The notes under the pieces were generated by a model. The model did not search any database. It saw only the letters and a list, made by a program, of their open reading frames with translations, and was not told the origin of the DNA. A DNA stretch of 64,000 bases from Actinokineospora spheciospongiae. Its GTDB lineage: Bacteria; Actinomycetota; Actinomycetes; Mycobacteriales; Pseudonocardiaceae. The position numbers were made by a program, and so were the translations under genes. How positions within the stretch are numbered: the stretch's first letter is position 1; every line of letters starts with the position of its first letter. The stretch lies in the NCBI RefSeq assembly GCF_000564855.1, contig NZ_AYXG01000051.1, forward strand, positions 62,001 through 126,000. The letters run 5' to 3'. Below are positions 15,184 through 22,927 of this stretch, in pieces.

Positions 15184-16793
15184 CGGCGCACCGCGAAGCC
15201 GCCGATGGCCAGCAGGTCGACCGGCGCGGACCCGAAGCACTCCAGGGCGTCGCGCGGGTCGTCCACCATGGGCCTGCCCGCGGTGTTCAGGCTGGTGTTG
15301 ACCACCACCGGTACCCCGGTCCGCCGCTCGAACCCGCGCAGCACCCTGGCCATCAGCGGCTCGCTGTCGGCAGAGACGGTCTGCGCCCGGGCCGTGCCGT
15401 CCACGTGCACCACCGCGGGGATTCGGTCGCGCCACTCCGGGCGCACGTCGTGCACGAACAGCATGTACGGGCTGGGGATCGGGCCGCGCTCGAACAGTTC
15501 GGCGGCGCGGTCGGCGAGGACCATCGGGGCGACCGGGCGGAACTGCTCGCGGCCCTTGACGTCGTTGATCCGGGTCAGGTTCTCCTGGTGGCAGGGGTTG
15601 GCCAGCAGCGACCGGCGACCCAGGGCCCGCGGCCCGTACTCGCTGCGGCCCTGGAACCAGGCCACAACCTGGTTGTCCGCCAGCGCGGCGGCGACCTCCT
15701 CGGCGATGTCGTCGGGCCGGGTGTAGCGGACCTTCGCCGTCCGCAGCACCGCCTCGATCTCGTCGTCGGTCCAATCCCGGCCCAGGTCGGCGCCCGACAT
15801 GGCCGCGGCGGGCTCGCCCTCGGTGGCGGCGACGTGCAGGGCGGCCCCCAGGGCGGTGCCCGCATCCCCGGCGGCGGGCTGCACCCACACCTCGTCGAAC
15901 GGCCCCTCGGCGAAGATGCGGGTGTTGGCCACGCAGTTGAGCGCGACCCCGCCCGCCATGGTGAGCCTGCGCTGACCGGTGCGCTCGTGCAGCCAGCGGA
16001 CCAGGTCCAGCAGCACCTCCTCCACCCGGACCTGCACGCTGGCCGCCAGTTCGGCGTGCTCGCGGGTCATCTCCTCCCCCGACTCGCGGCGCTTGGCCAG
16101 GGTGTCCCAGTCCACGGGGGTGACGGAGAAGCCGCCGTCGTCCTCGGCGCGGATCAGCTCGCGCATCAGGTCGAGGTGGCGGGGCTCGGCGTAGGAGGCC
16201 AGGGCCATCACCTTGTACTCGTCGCTGGAGCGCAGGAAGCCCAGGTGCTGGGTCAGGTCCTCGTAGAGCAGGCCCAGGGAGTGCGGCAGGTGCTGGGCGG
16301 CCAGCGTGGTCAGCCGGTGGTCGCGGTAGCTGCCGGCCAGGTGTGACCCGCACTCGCCGCGGCCGTCGGACACCAGCACCGCGCAGTCGCCGCCGAACGG
16401 CGCGGCCAGGCCCGCCGAACCCGCGTGCGCCACGTGGTGCGGGACGAACCGCACGATCGCCGGGTCCAGGCCGGGCAGCGCGGTCGCCAGGAACAGCGGC
16501 GCCCGCCGGGCGTACTCGGTGCGCAGGTCCTCCCACGGCACGTCCGACGGTTCGGTCAGGTCGGGGTCGTAGGAGTAGGCGACCGCGTCGAGGTCGGCGG
16601 GGGTGAGCCCGGCGTGCTCCAGGCACCAGCGGGCGGCCTGCTCCGGCTGCTCCCAGGCCGAGAACGGCACCGGGCGCTTGCCGTGCTTGCGGCGGGAGAA
16701 GCGCTCCTCCTCCGCGGCGGCGACGATCCGACCGTCCACCACCAGCGCGGCGGCGGGGTCGTGGAAGACGGCGTTGATGCCGAGGACGCGCAC
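15180..16793 (-). CDS. NodU/CmcH-family O-carbamoyltransferase
   Basis: GTG 16793 follows AAGGAGA and gives 537 residues, normal for the family. The N-terminal Kae1-like domain begins MRVLGINAVFHDPAAALVVD and includes EEERFSRRKHGKRPVPFSAW, the metal-binding HHVAHAGSA and SDGRGECGS. Later come MAGGVALNCVANTRI, GDAGTALGAALHVA, FQGRSEYGPRALGRRSLLAN and NTSLNTAGRPMVD. These are the carbamoyl-AMP-forming and transfer regions; the enzyme uses carbamoyl phosphate and ATP to carbamoylate a hydroxyl, here most likely on a sugar. It lies between the epimerase (58-base gap) and GT2 (overlap), so the glycan made by this operon is probably O-carbamoylated. Confidence 0.92.
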   Translation of the reverse strand: MRVLGINAVFHDPAAALVVDGRIVAAAEEERFSRRKHGKRPVPFSAWEQPEQAARWCLEHAGLTPADLDAVAYSYDPDLTEPSDVPWEDLRTEYARRAPLFLATALPGLDPAIVRFVPHHVAHAGSAGLAAPFGGDCAVLVSDGRGECGSHLAGSYRDHRLTTLAAQHLPHSLGLLYEDLTQHLGFLRSSDEYKVMALASYAEPRHLDLMRELIRAEDDGGFSVTPVDWDTLAKRRESGEEMTREHAELAASVQVRVEEVLLDLVRWLHERTGQRRLTMAGGVALNCVANTRIFAEGPFDEVWVQPAAGDAGTALGAALHVAATEGEPAAAMSGADLGRDWTDDEIEAVLRTAKVRYTRPDDIAEEVAAALADNQVVAWFQGRSEYGPRALGRRSLLANPCHQENLTRINDVKGREQFRPVAPMVLADRAAELFERGPIPSPYMLFVHDVRPEWRDRIPAVVHVDGTARAQTVSADSEPLMARVLRGFERRTGVPVVVNTSLNTAGRPMVDDPRDALECFGSAPVDLLAIGGFAVRR

Positions 16794-16851
16794 GGCGGTC
16801 TCCTTCTGGCTGTCGGGAACTGGTCGGCGGGTGTGCTGCGGGCTCGCCCGG

Positions 16852-17763
16852 TCAGCCGAAGGACCGGCGCAGGCCCTCGTCGAGCGGGATCTTGGGCGAC
16901 CAGCCGAGGACCTCCCCGGCCAGGGTGATGTCGGGCTTGCGCCTGCGCGGGTCGTCGGTCATCGCCGCGACGTGGCGCAGCGGCGAGGAACTGCCGGTGA
17001 CCTCGATGACCCGCCGCGCGACCTCCAGCACGGTGACCTCCTCGGGGTTGCCGAGGTTCACCGGTCCGGGGTGGTCGGACCCGGCCATCGCCAGCAACCC
17101 GGCCACCAGGTCGTCGACGTGGCACAGCGACCGGGTCTGCTCGCCGTCGCCGTGCACGGTGAGCGGTTCGCCCGCCCTGGCCTGCCGGACGAAGGTGGGC
17201 ACGAGCCTGCCGTCGTCCGGGCGCATCCGCTCCCCGTAGGTGTTGAAGATGCGCACGATCCCGGTGTCGACGCCGTGCTCGCGGCGGAAGGCGGCGGTCA
17301 TCGCCTCCCCGTACCGCTTGGCCTCGTCGTAGACGCTGCGCGGGCCGATCGGGTTCACGTTGCCCCAGTACGACTCGCGCTGCGGGTGCTCGACCGGATC
17401 GCCGTAGACCTCGCTGGTGGAGGCCACCACGACCCGCGCCCCGCTCCGGTGCGCCAGCTCCAGCGCCCGCAGGGTGCCCAGGCCACCGGTGAGCAGCGTG
17501 CCGACGGGCCTGGCCAGGTAGTCCACCGGTGAGGCCGGGCACGCCATGTGCAGCACCAGGTCCACCCGGCCGCCCACCGGCAACTCCTCGGTCACGTCCG
17601 CGACGACGACCTCCAGGCCCGGGTCGTCGGGCAGGTTGTCCAGCGACCCCGTGCTCAGGTCGTCCACGCACACGACCGCCACACCCCGGTCCAGCAGCGC
17701 CCGGCACACGTGCGACCCGAGGAACCCCGCACCACCGGTGACCGCCGCTCGCTCGATGCCCAT
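16852..17763 (-). CDS. NAD-dependent sugar epimerase/decarboxylase (UDP-xylose synthase-like)
   Basis: ATG 17763 gives a 303-aa extended SDR. Seen: AAVTGGAGFLGSHVCRALLD (NAD-binding), HMACPASPVDY, ASTSEVYGDPVEHPQ, the catalytic YxxxK in SVYDEAKRYGEA (Tyr145, Lys149), and VRIFNTYGERMRPDDGRLVP. The ACPASP, SEVYGDPxxHPQ and NTYGxRMxPxDGR signatures are those of UDP-glucuronate decarboxylase (UXS), which makes UDP-xylose. With the UDP-glucose dehydrogenase in the same run this forms a coherent UDP-Glc to UDP-GlcA to UDP-Xyl route, although another 4-epimerase is not excluded. It is the first gene of the minus-strand operon; its promoter lies in the 149-base divergent gap to the STAS gene. The RBS is weak. 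Confidence 0.85.
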   Translation of the reverse strand: MGIERAAVTGGAGFLGSHVCRALLDRGVAVVCVDDLSTGSLDNLPDDPGLEVVVADVTEELPVGGRVDLVLHMACPASPVDYLARPVGTLLTGGLGTLRALELAHRSGARVVVASTSEVYGDPVEHPQRESYWGNVNPIGPRSVYDEAKRYGEAMTAAFRREHGVDTGIVRIFNTYGERMRPDDGRLVPTFVRQARAGEPLTVHGDGEQTRSLCHVDDLVAGLLAMAGSDHPGPVNLGNPEEVTVLEVARRVIEVTGSSSPLRHVAAMTDDPRRRKPDITLAGEVLGWSPKIPLDEGLRRSFG

Positions 17764-17912
17764 GCCCGAGAGCTACCCGCCGATCGGCGCCGTAACCGGA
17801 CAACCCCGGTTCGAGGAACGGGCGGGCCGCGCGCACCCCTGGCGGCGGAGGCTGCCGCCGGGCGTATCATCGGTGTTTCGGGGCCGTGGGTACCGTGGGC
17901 GGAGGAAACCGG

Positions 17913-18707
17913 ATGGACGCCGTACCGGCCTCGCTGCGCATCGCCCAGGAGTCCGCGGGCACCGCCGTCGTGGTCCGGATCGCGGGTCCCCTCGACCGCT
18001 CGCACTACGCCGAGGTCCGACGCCACCTGCTCAAGTGCGCGACCGAGGCCCCCTCGGCCATCATCGTCGACGTGCGCTCGATGGAGTGCGCGGACCCGGT
18101 CGCGCTGTCGGTGTTCGTGACCGTGGCCGAGCAGGTGTCGAAGTGGCCCAGCGTGCCGCTGCGGCTGGTGTGCGGGCGCGACAGCCGGGCGGTCACCGCT
18201 GCCAGCCCGCTGCGCCGGTTCCTGGACGTGCACGCCACCACCGAGGAGGCGCTGGCCGCCGATTGCGGCAGCACCCGCGTGGTGGCCAGGATCGAACTGC
18301 CCAACGACCACTCCGCGATGCGCATCGGCCGCGGCTTCATCCGCGACACCCTCGTGGTGTGGGGACTGGACCGGGTCGCGCAGGACTGCCTGCTGATGAG
18401 CGCCGAACTGGTGCAGAACACGATCCAGCACACCCTGTCCGCCCCCACGGTCCGCCTGGAGCACCGCCGCGGCGTCCTGACCATCGCGGTGTACGACGAC
18501 GACCCGACCCAGCCCCAGCACGCGGTGGACCCGGGCAAGGGCCTGTCCGGGACGCACGGGCTGGACCTGGTGGCGTTCCTGGCCACGGCGTGGGGCAGCG
18601 CGCCCACCCCCACCGGCGGCAAGGTCGTCTGGGCGACCCTGCGCACCGGGGCGCGCGAACCCGCCGGGCCCGGGTCTGACGGTGATCCGGACGCGGATCG
18701 GTCCTGA
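17913..18707 (+). CDS. STAS domain fused to HATPase (anti-sigma/anti-anti-sigma-type regulator)
   Basis: ATG 17913, 7 bases after GGAGG, gives 264 residues. Residues about 5-105 look like a STAS domain (GTAVVVRIAGPLDRSHYAEV, then SAIIVDVRSMECADPVALSV). Residues about 125-245 look like a GHKL/RsbW-type ATPase: LPNDHSAMRIGRGFIRDTLV, the N-box LLMSAELVQNTIQHT and GLSGTHGLDLVAFLATAWGS. Anti-anti-sigma and anti-sigma-type modules are usually separate partner proteins; here they are in one chain. It would control a sigma factor or another partner-switch target, none of which is adjacent. It converges on the CheR-like gene (60-base gap). Confidence 0.85.
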   Translation: MDAVPASLRIAQESAGTAVVVRIAGPLDRSHYAEVRRHLLKCATEAPSAIIVDVRSMECADPVALSVFVTVAEQVSKWPSVPLRLVCGRDSRAVTAASPLRRFLDVHATTEEALAADCGSTRVVARIELPNDHSAMRIGRGFIRDTLVVWGLDRVAQDCLLMSAELVQNTIQHTLSAPTVRLEHRRGVLTIAVYDDDPTQPQHAVDPGKGLSGTHGLDLVAFLATAWGSAPTPTGGKVVWATLRTGAREPAGPGSDGDPDADRS

Positions 18708-18767
18708 TTTCGGCGCCGGGAGGCGGCCGGGACGCGGTGGGCCTGGCGGTCGTCGCGCGGCGGGCCG

Positions 18768-20633
18768 TCAGTCGTGGACGGGGTCCATCACCAGGATGGC
18801 GCCGCGGGTCTGCTCGTGCTCGTTGCGCAGGGAGCCGCAGGTCAGGCGCAGCCGGATCGACTGACCGCGGCGGTTCACCGCGTCCATGACGAGCACCTCG
18901 GTGAACGCCGGGTCGATGAGGGCGACCCCCAGCGCCTGCCGCAGGTCCGCGACCGGCAGGCCGACGTCGAGGTCCAGCAGGTGCCTGCCGGTCGTCTCGT
19001 CGTTGCGCAGGCCCCACAGCTCCTCGGCGCCGCGGTTCCAGGCGCGCACCCGCAACTCCAGGTCCACCACGACGATCCCCGACCGCAACGACCGCAGGAC
19101 GTCGTCCAGGAACTCGCTGACGTGGTCGAGTTCGATGCTGCGCTCGCGGAGCATCTCGTTGATCGCCTGGAGTTCGTCGTTGGTGGACTGCAACTCCTCG
19201 TTGATCGTCTCCAGTTCCTCGTTGGTGGACTGGAGTTCCTCGTTCGTCGTCTCCAGTTCCTCCACGGTGGACTGGAGTTCCTCGTTCGTGGTCTCCAGTT
19301 CCTCGTTCGTCGACTGGAGTTCCTCGTAGGCCACCTCGAGCTGACGGTTGGCGTGGGCCAGCTCGTCGAGCAGGACGCGGGTGGCGGTGATGTCGTGGAA
19401 GGTGACCACCACGCCGACCAGGCCGTTGTCGCCGCCGGTCAGCGGCTCGACGACGACCCGGAACCAGACCGCCGCCATGCCGCCGCGCTGCCACTGCACG
19501 TCCTCGACGCGCACCGCCCGCCGCTGCACCCTGGCCACGTCCACGTGACCGCGCAGCTCGACCGGGCGGTAGGACACCTCCAGGTCGCGCAGCGGCTTGC
19601 CGATGTCGGCCTGCGACAGCCCGAACACCGCCTCGGCCCTGGTGTTCAGCAGCGCCAGCACGTCGTCGGCCGACACCACGAGCTGCGCCACCGGGGCCGC
19701 GTTGAAGGCCAACTGCCGCAGTTGCTCCATCTCGCCGAACCGGTCGTTGCCGATGTCCGGGGGCGCCTCGACCCCCACCGGTCCGAGTTCGACCCGCGAG
19801 CTGGGCGCCCTGCGGAAGATGCGCCGCTTCAACTCCACCGGCTCGAAGATCCGGCCGTGCGTCAGCAGCATCTCCGCCTTGCCGAGGAACAGCAGCCCCT
19901 GCGGCGCCAGCGCGAAGTGCAGCCTGCGCAGGATCTTCGACTGGGTCTCGGCGTTGAAGTACATCAGCGTGTTGCGGCAGGTGAGCAGGTCGATGCGCGA
20001 GATCGGCGCGTCCTGCACCAGGTCGTTGCGGCCGAAGATGACCGACCGGCGCAGGTCCTTGCGGAAGGCGAACTCGCCGTTGACCTGCTCGAAGTACTTC
20101 TCCAGCAGCGGCGGGGGGACCTGCGCCACCTCGGCGGCGCTGTAGACGGCCTGCCTGGCCTGGGCCAGCGCGTGCTCGTCGACGTCGGTGGCGTAGATCT
20201 TCACCCGGCGGCGGAACTGGTCGACGCCGAGTTCCTCGGCCAGCACCATGGCCAGGGTGTAGGCCTCCTGGCCGGACGCGCAGCCCGCGCTCCACGCCCG
20301 GATGGGGTCCGCCGGGGAGCGGGCCGCCACCAGCGGGCCGAGGAGTTCGGCGCGCAGGTGGTCCCACGCCTCCTGATCCCGGAAGAAGCCGGTGACGTTG
20401 ATCAGGATCGTGTTGAACAGCGCGCTGAACTCGTCGGCGTTGGCTTGGAGGTGGTCGGTGTAGTCGGCGAAGTCGGCGATGCCGACCTGCGTCATCCGCT
20501 GCCGCACGCGCCTGCCGAGGCTGGTGCGCTTGTAGCCGGTGAAGTCGAAGCCGCGCGCCCGCTTCAGGTGTTCCAGCAACGCCTCGAAGGCCGGGTCCGC
20601 GTCCATCGGTCCGACCTGGTCCGGGCCGCTCAC
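18768..20633 (-). CDS. CheR-type methyltransferase with PAS domains and coiled coil
   Basis: The product (621 aa from GTG 20633, which overlaps the CheB stop as GTGA; ATG 20606 is an alternative) has a CheR N-terminal region (GFDFTGYKRTSLGRRVRQRM), then the SAM-binding part IRAWSAGCASGQEAYTLAMV, VKIYATDVDEHALAQARQAV, DLLTCRNTLMYF. A PAS-like domain follows around residues 300-420, then a long coiled coil of ELQSTNEELETT repeats (about 433-494), and a second PAS domain to the end. With the CheB gene upstream it resembles stand-alone CheB/CheR-PAS pairs used in sensory signalling in non-motile actinobacteria. No MCP, CheA or histidine kinase is nearby; the substrate protein is unknown. Confidence 0.88.
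   Translation of the reverse strand: MSGPDQVGPMDADPAFEALLEHLKRARGFDFTGYKRTSLGRRVRQRMTQVGIADFADYTDHLQANADEFSALFNTILINVTGFFRDQEAWDHLRAELLGPLVAARSPADPIRAWSAGCASGQEAYTLAMVLAEELGVDQFRRRVKIYATDVDEHALAQARQAVYSAAEVAQVPPPLLEKYFEQVNGEFAFRKDLRRSVIFGRNDLVQDAPISRIDLLTCRNTLMYFNAETQSKILRRLHFALAPQGLLFLGKAEMLLTHGRIFEPVELKRRIFRRAPSSRVELGPVGVEAPPDIGNDRFGEMEQLRQLAFNAAPVAQLVVSADDVLALLNTRAEAVFGLSQADIGKPLRDLEVSYRPVELRGHVDVARVQRRAVRVEDVQWQRGGMAAVWFRVVVEPLTGGDNGLVGVVVTFHDITATRVLLDELAHANRQLEVAYEELQSTNEELETTNEELQSTVEELETTNEELQSTNEELETINEELQSTNDELQAINEMLRERSIELDHVSEFLDDVLRSLRSGIVVVDLELRVRAWNRGAEELWGLRNDETTGRHLLDLDVGLPVADLRQALGVALIDPAFTEVLVMDAVNRRGQSIRLRLTCGSLRNEHEQTRGAILVMDPVHD
19150..19335 (-). repeat. Tandem degenerate repeats encoding ELQSTNEELETT heptads
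   Basis: About seven near-identical repeats of the type CTGGAGTTCCTCGTTCG on the plus strand correspond to the coiled-coil heptads of the CheR-PAS protein. The high DNA identity between units could allow copy-number change by recombination, altering the length of the signalling coiled coil. Confidence 0.7.
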
Positions 20634-21634
20634 CCCGAACCGTCGGCGACCTGCACACCCGCGCCGAGGTACTTGCGCAGGGTGTCCATGGCGTGCGCGG
20701 TCTCGGTGAGCTTGCCGCGGTAGCGCTCGGCCACACCGGTGCTCCCCCGCTGGTCGGCCCGCTCGGCCATCTTCCTGGTGAGGCTCGCCTTCTCCTCCAG
20801 CACGCGCAGGGCCACCCACAGCGCCCGCTCCCACTCCGACCCCTGGGCAGCCAGCAGCGCTTCCGCGGTCCAGGCGTGCCCCACCCGGCAGCGGTAGCGG
20901 CCGGTGTCGCCGATGTCGGCGAGGCTGCCCTGGCAGTCCGGGCAGGTGTAACCGGAGGCGGGCCCGAGCACGTAGGCGTCCGGGTCGGGATCGGGCTGGA
21001 CGTCGGCGGCGATCGTGTTCTCCCGTTCCGTGATTCCGGGCGGCATCGCACCCGCGGCGCCCACCTGCTCCCCCACGACCTCGGCGAGCACGGCACCGAG
21101 GGCGGACGCGGGCGCGACGTGGTCGGCGCGCACGGTGCGCAGGGCGTTGTCCGGCATCCCCCGGTAGAGCGCGTCCTCGGGGTCCTGCACGAGGACCTTC
21201 CCACCGCGCGCCGAGATCGCCACCAGGCCCGCGACCCCGTCGTCGAGCGTGCCGGAGAGCTGGACCCCGATGACCCGCGGCCCCAGCGCGATGGCGGCGG
21301 AGCGGAACAGGACGTCGATCGCCGGGCGGTGCCCGCTCTCGGTCGGGCCGTGGGACAGGGCCAGGGCGTTGTCGAGCACCAGGGTGTGGTGGTCGGGTGG
21401 GGCGACGTGGATGGTGCCGGGGCGCAACGGCTCCCCGTGCCGCACGACCCGCGCGGGCAGGGGCCCCGAGCGGTTCAGGATGGCGGCCAGCGAACTCGTC
21501 CCGCCCGCGGGCATGTGCAGCACGACGACCAGTGCCGCGGGCAGGTCCGGTGGCAACCCCGCCACCAGCGCCCGGAGGGCCTCGACGCCGCCCGCGGACG
21601 CGCCCACCACCACTGTGTCCCGTGCCCGCGTCAT
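20630..21634 (-). CDS. CheB-type methylesterase with C-terminal zinc-ribbon-like region
   Basis: ATG 21634 follows AGGAGG at 5 bases; 334 residues. Residues 5-185 match the CheB catalytic domain: TVVVGASAGGVEALRALVAG (catalytic Ser in GASAGG), VVVLHMPAGGTSSLAAILNR (His), QLSGTLDDGVAGLVAISARG (Asp). No receiver domain precedes it, so it is not controlled by classical phosphorylation. A Cys-rich segment follows (YTCPDCQGSLADIGDTGRYR, CRVGH), as found in CheB proteins associated with PAS/CheR systems. It is translationally coupled to the CheR-PAS gene. It would demethylate or deamidate a sensor protein that is not encoded in the window. Confidence 0.88.
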   Translation of the reverse strand: MTRARDTVVVGASAGGVEALRALVAGLPPDLPAALVVVLHMPAGGTSSLAAILNRSGPLPARVVRHGEPLRPGTIHVAPPDHHTLVLDNALALSHGPTESGHRPAIDVLFRSAAIALGPRVIGVQLSGTLDDGVAGLVAISARGGKVLVQDPEDALYRGMPDNALRTVRADHVAPASALGAVLAEVVGEQVGAAGAMPPGITERENTIAADVQPDPDPDAYVLGPASGYTCPDCQGSLADIGDTGRYRCRVGHAWTAEALLAAQGSEWERALWVALRVLEEKASLTRKMAERADQRGSTGVAERYRGKLTETAHAMDTLRKYLGAGVQVADGSG

Positions 21635-21687
21635 CCGACCTCCTGGGAGGAGGCTACCCACCGGCCCACACCGGCCGACCACCGCCG

Positions 21688-22824
21688 TCAGGCCGGGTCG
21701 GTCTTCGCGACGGGCTCGGCGTCGGAGTCCACAGCGGTGCCCGGGTCCACAGCGGCCGGTTCCGGGTCGCTGAGGCGGTCGCGCACGTGGTTCCACACCA
21801 CGGCGATCATGGCGGCGACCGGCACGGCCAGCAGGCTGCCGGTGATGCCCGCCAGGCTGCCGCCCAGGGTCACCGCCAGCAGCACCACCGCCGCGTGCAG
21901 CCCCAGGCTCTCGCTCTGGATGATCGGCTGGAAGACGTTGCCCTCCAACTGCTGCACCACGACGATGATGGCCAGCACGATCAGCGCGTCGGTCAACCCG
22001 TTGGACACCAGCGCGATCAGCACCGCGACCGCCCCGGCGAACAGCGCCCCGACGATCGGCACGAACGCCGAGACGAACGTCAGCACCGCCAGCGGCAGCA
22101 CCAGCGGCACGCCCACGATCCACAGCCCGATCCCGATGAACACCGCGTCCAGCAGACCCACCAGGGCCTGCGACCGCACGAACGACCCCAGCGTGACCCA
22201 GCACCGCTCGGTCACCGCGGGCACGTGCGTGGCCAGGCGCCCGGGGAGCTGCCGGGTCAGCCACGGCAGGAACCGGGGCCCGTCCTTGAGGAAGAAGAAC
22301 ATCAGGAAGATCGCCAGCACGGCGTTGAGCAGCCCGCTCGCCACGGCACCCACCCCGGTGACGGTGGCGTTGGCGATGTCCCCGGCGCTGTCCTTGATCC
22401 GCGCGATCCCCGAGTCCAGGGCCGAGGAGACCTGCTCGTCGGCGATGTTCAGCGGTGGCCCGGCCGCCCACTCCCGCACGCGCTGGATGCCCGCCACCAC
22501 GCCGTCGGACAGGTCACCGGCCTGCTGCACCACCGGCAGCACGATCAACGTGCCGATGCCCGCCGCGACCAGCAGGAACAGCACGGTGACGACCGAGGCG
22601 GCCAGCGCGGGGCGCCACCGGTGCCCGCGCAGGAACCGGGCGACGGGCCAGGTGAGGGTGGTGAGCAGGAGCGCGATCACCAGCGGCCAGACGACCGACC
22701 ACATCCGCCCCACGACCCACAGCACCACCACGGTCACCGCCAGCAGCAGCAACACGTCCAGCGACACGCGCGCCGAGTTGCGCAGCACGGTCCGGGTCTT
22801 CTCGGCGTTCAACGTGGCGCGCAT
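21688..22824 (-). CDS. AI-2E family transporter (PerM-like)
   Basis: ATG 22824 gives a 378-aa membrane protein with the family layout: two N-terminal hairpin helices (LLLLAVTVVVLWVVG, SVVWPLVIALLLTTLTWPVA), a third (VVTVLFLLVAAGIGTLIVLP), a soluble segment, and five or so C-terminal helices with the conserved VPIVGALFAGAVAVLIALVS, VVVQQLEGNVFQPIIQSESL and LGGSLAGITGSLLAVPVAA. Members export small molecules or ions; specificity is unknown. An acidic tail DPEPAAVDPGTAVDSDAEP follows. It is same-strand between the immunity-type gene (104-base gap) and CheB (53-base gap). Confidence 0.9.
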   Translation of the reverse strand: MRATLNAEKTRTVLRNSARVSLDVLLLLAVTVVVLWVVGRMWSVVWPLVIALLLTTLTWPVARFLRGHRWRPALAASVVTVLFLLVAAGIGTLIVLPVVQQAGDLSDGVVAGIQRVREWAAGPPLNIADEQVSSALDSGIARIKDSAGDIANATVTGVGAVASGLLNAVLAIFLMFFFLKDGPRFLPWLTRQLPGRLATHVPAVTERCWVTLGSFVRSQALVGLLDAVFIGIGLWIVGVPLVLPLAVLTFVSAFVPIVGALFAGAVAVLIALVSNGLTDALIVLAIIVVVQQLEGNVFQPIIQSESLGLHAAVVLLAVTLGGSLAGITGSLLAVPVAAMIAVVWNHVRDRLSDPEPAAVDPGTAVDSDAEPVAKTDPA

Positions 22825-22927
22825 CGGGTCATCCTAAACAGCGTCGTGGGCGGGCTCGCCGCACCAGTCGATCTCTGCGGTTCGAGCCGGGGTTCCATGG
22901 CAGGCGCGCGCCGAAACACGGTGATGA

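Noticed and set aside
20693-22837. 714-codon plus-strand ORF opposite CheB and the AI-2E transporter
   Set aside because: Low-complexity antisense translation; both minus-strand genes have clear family motifs.
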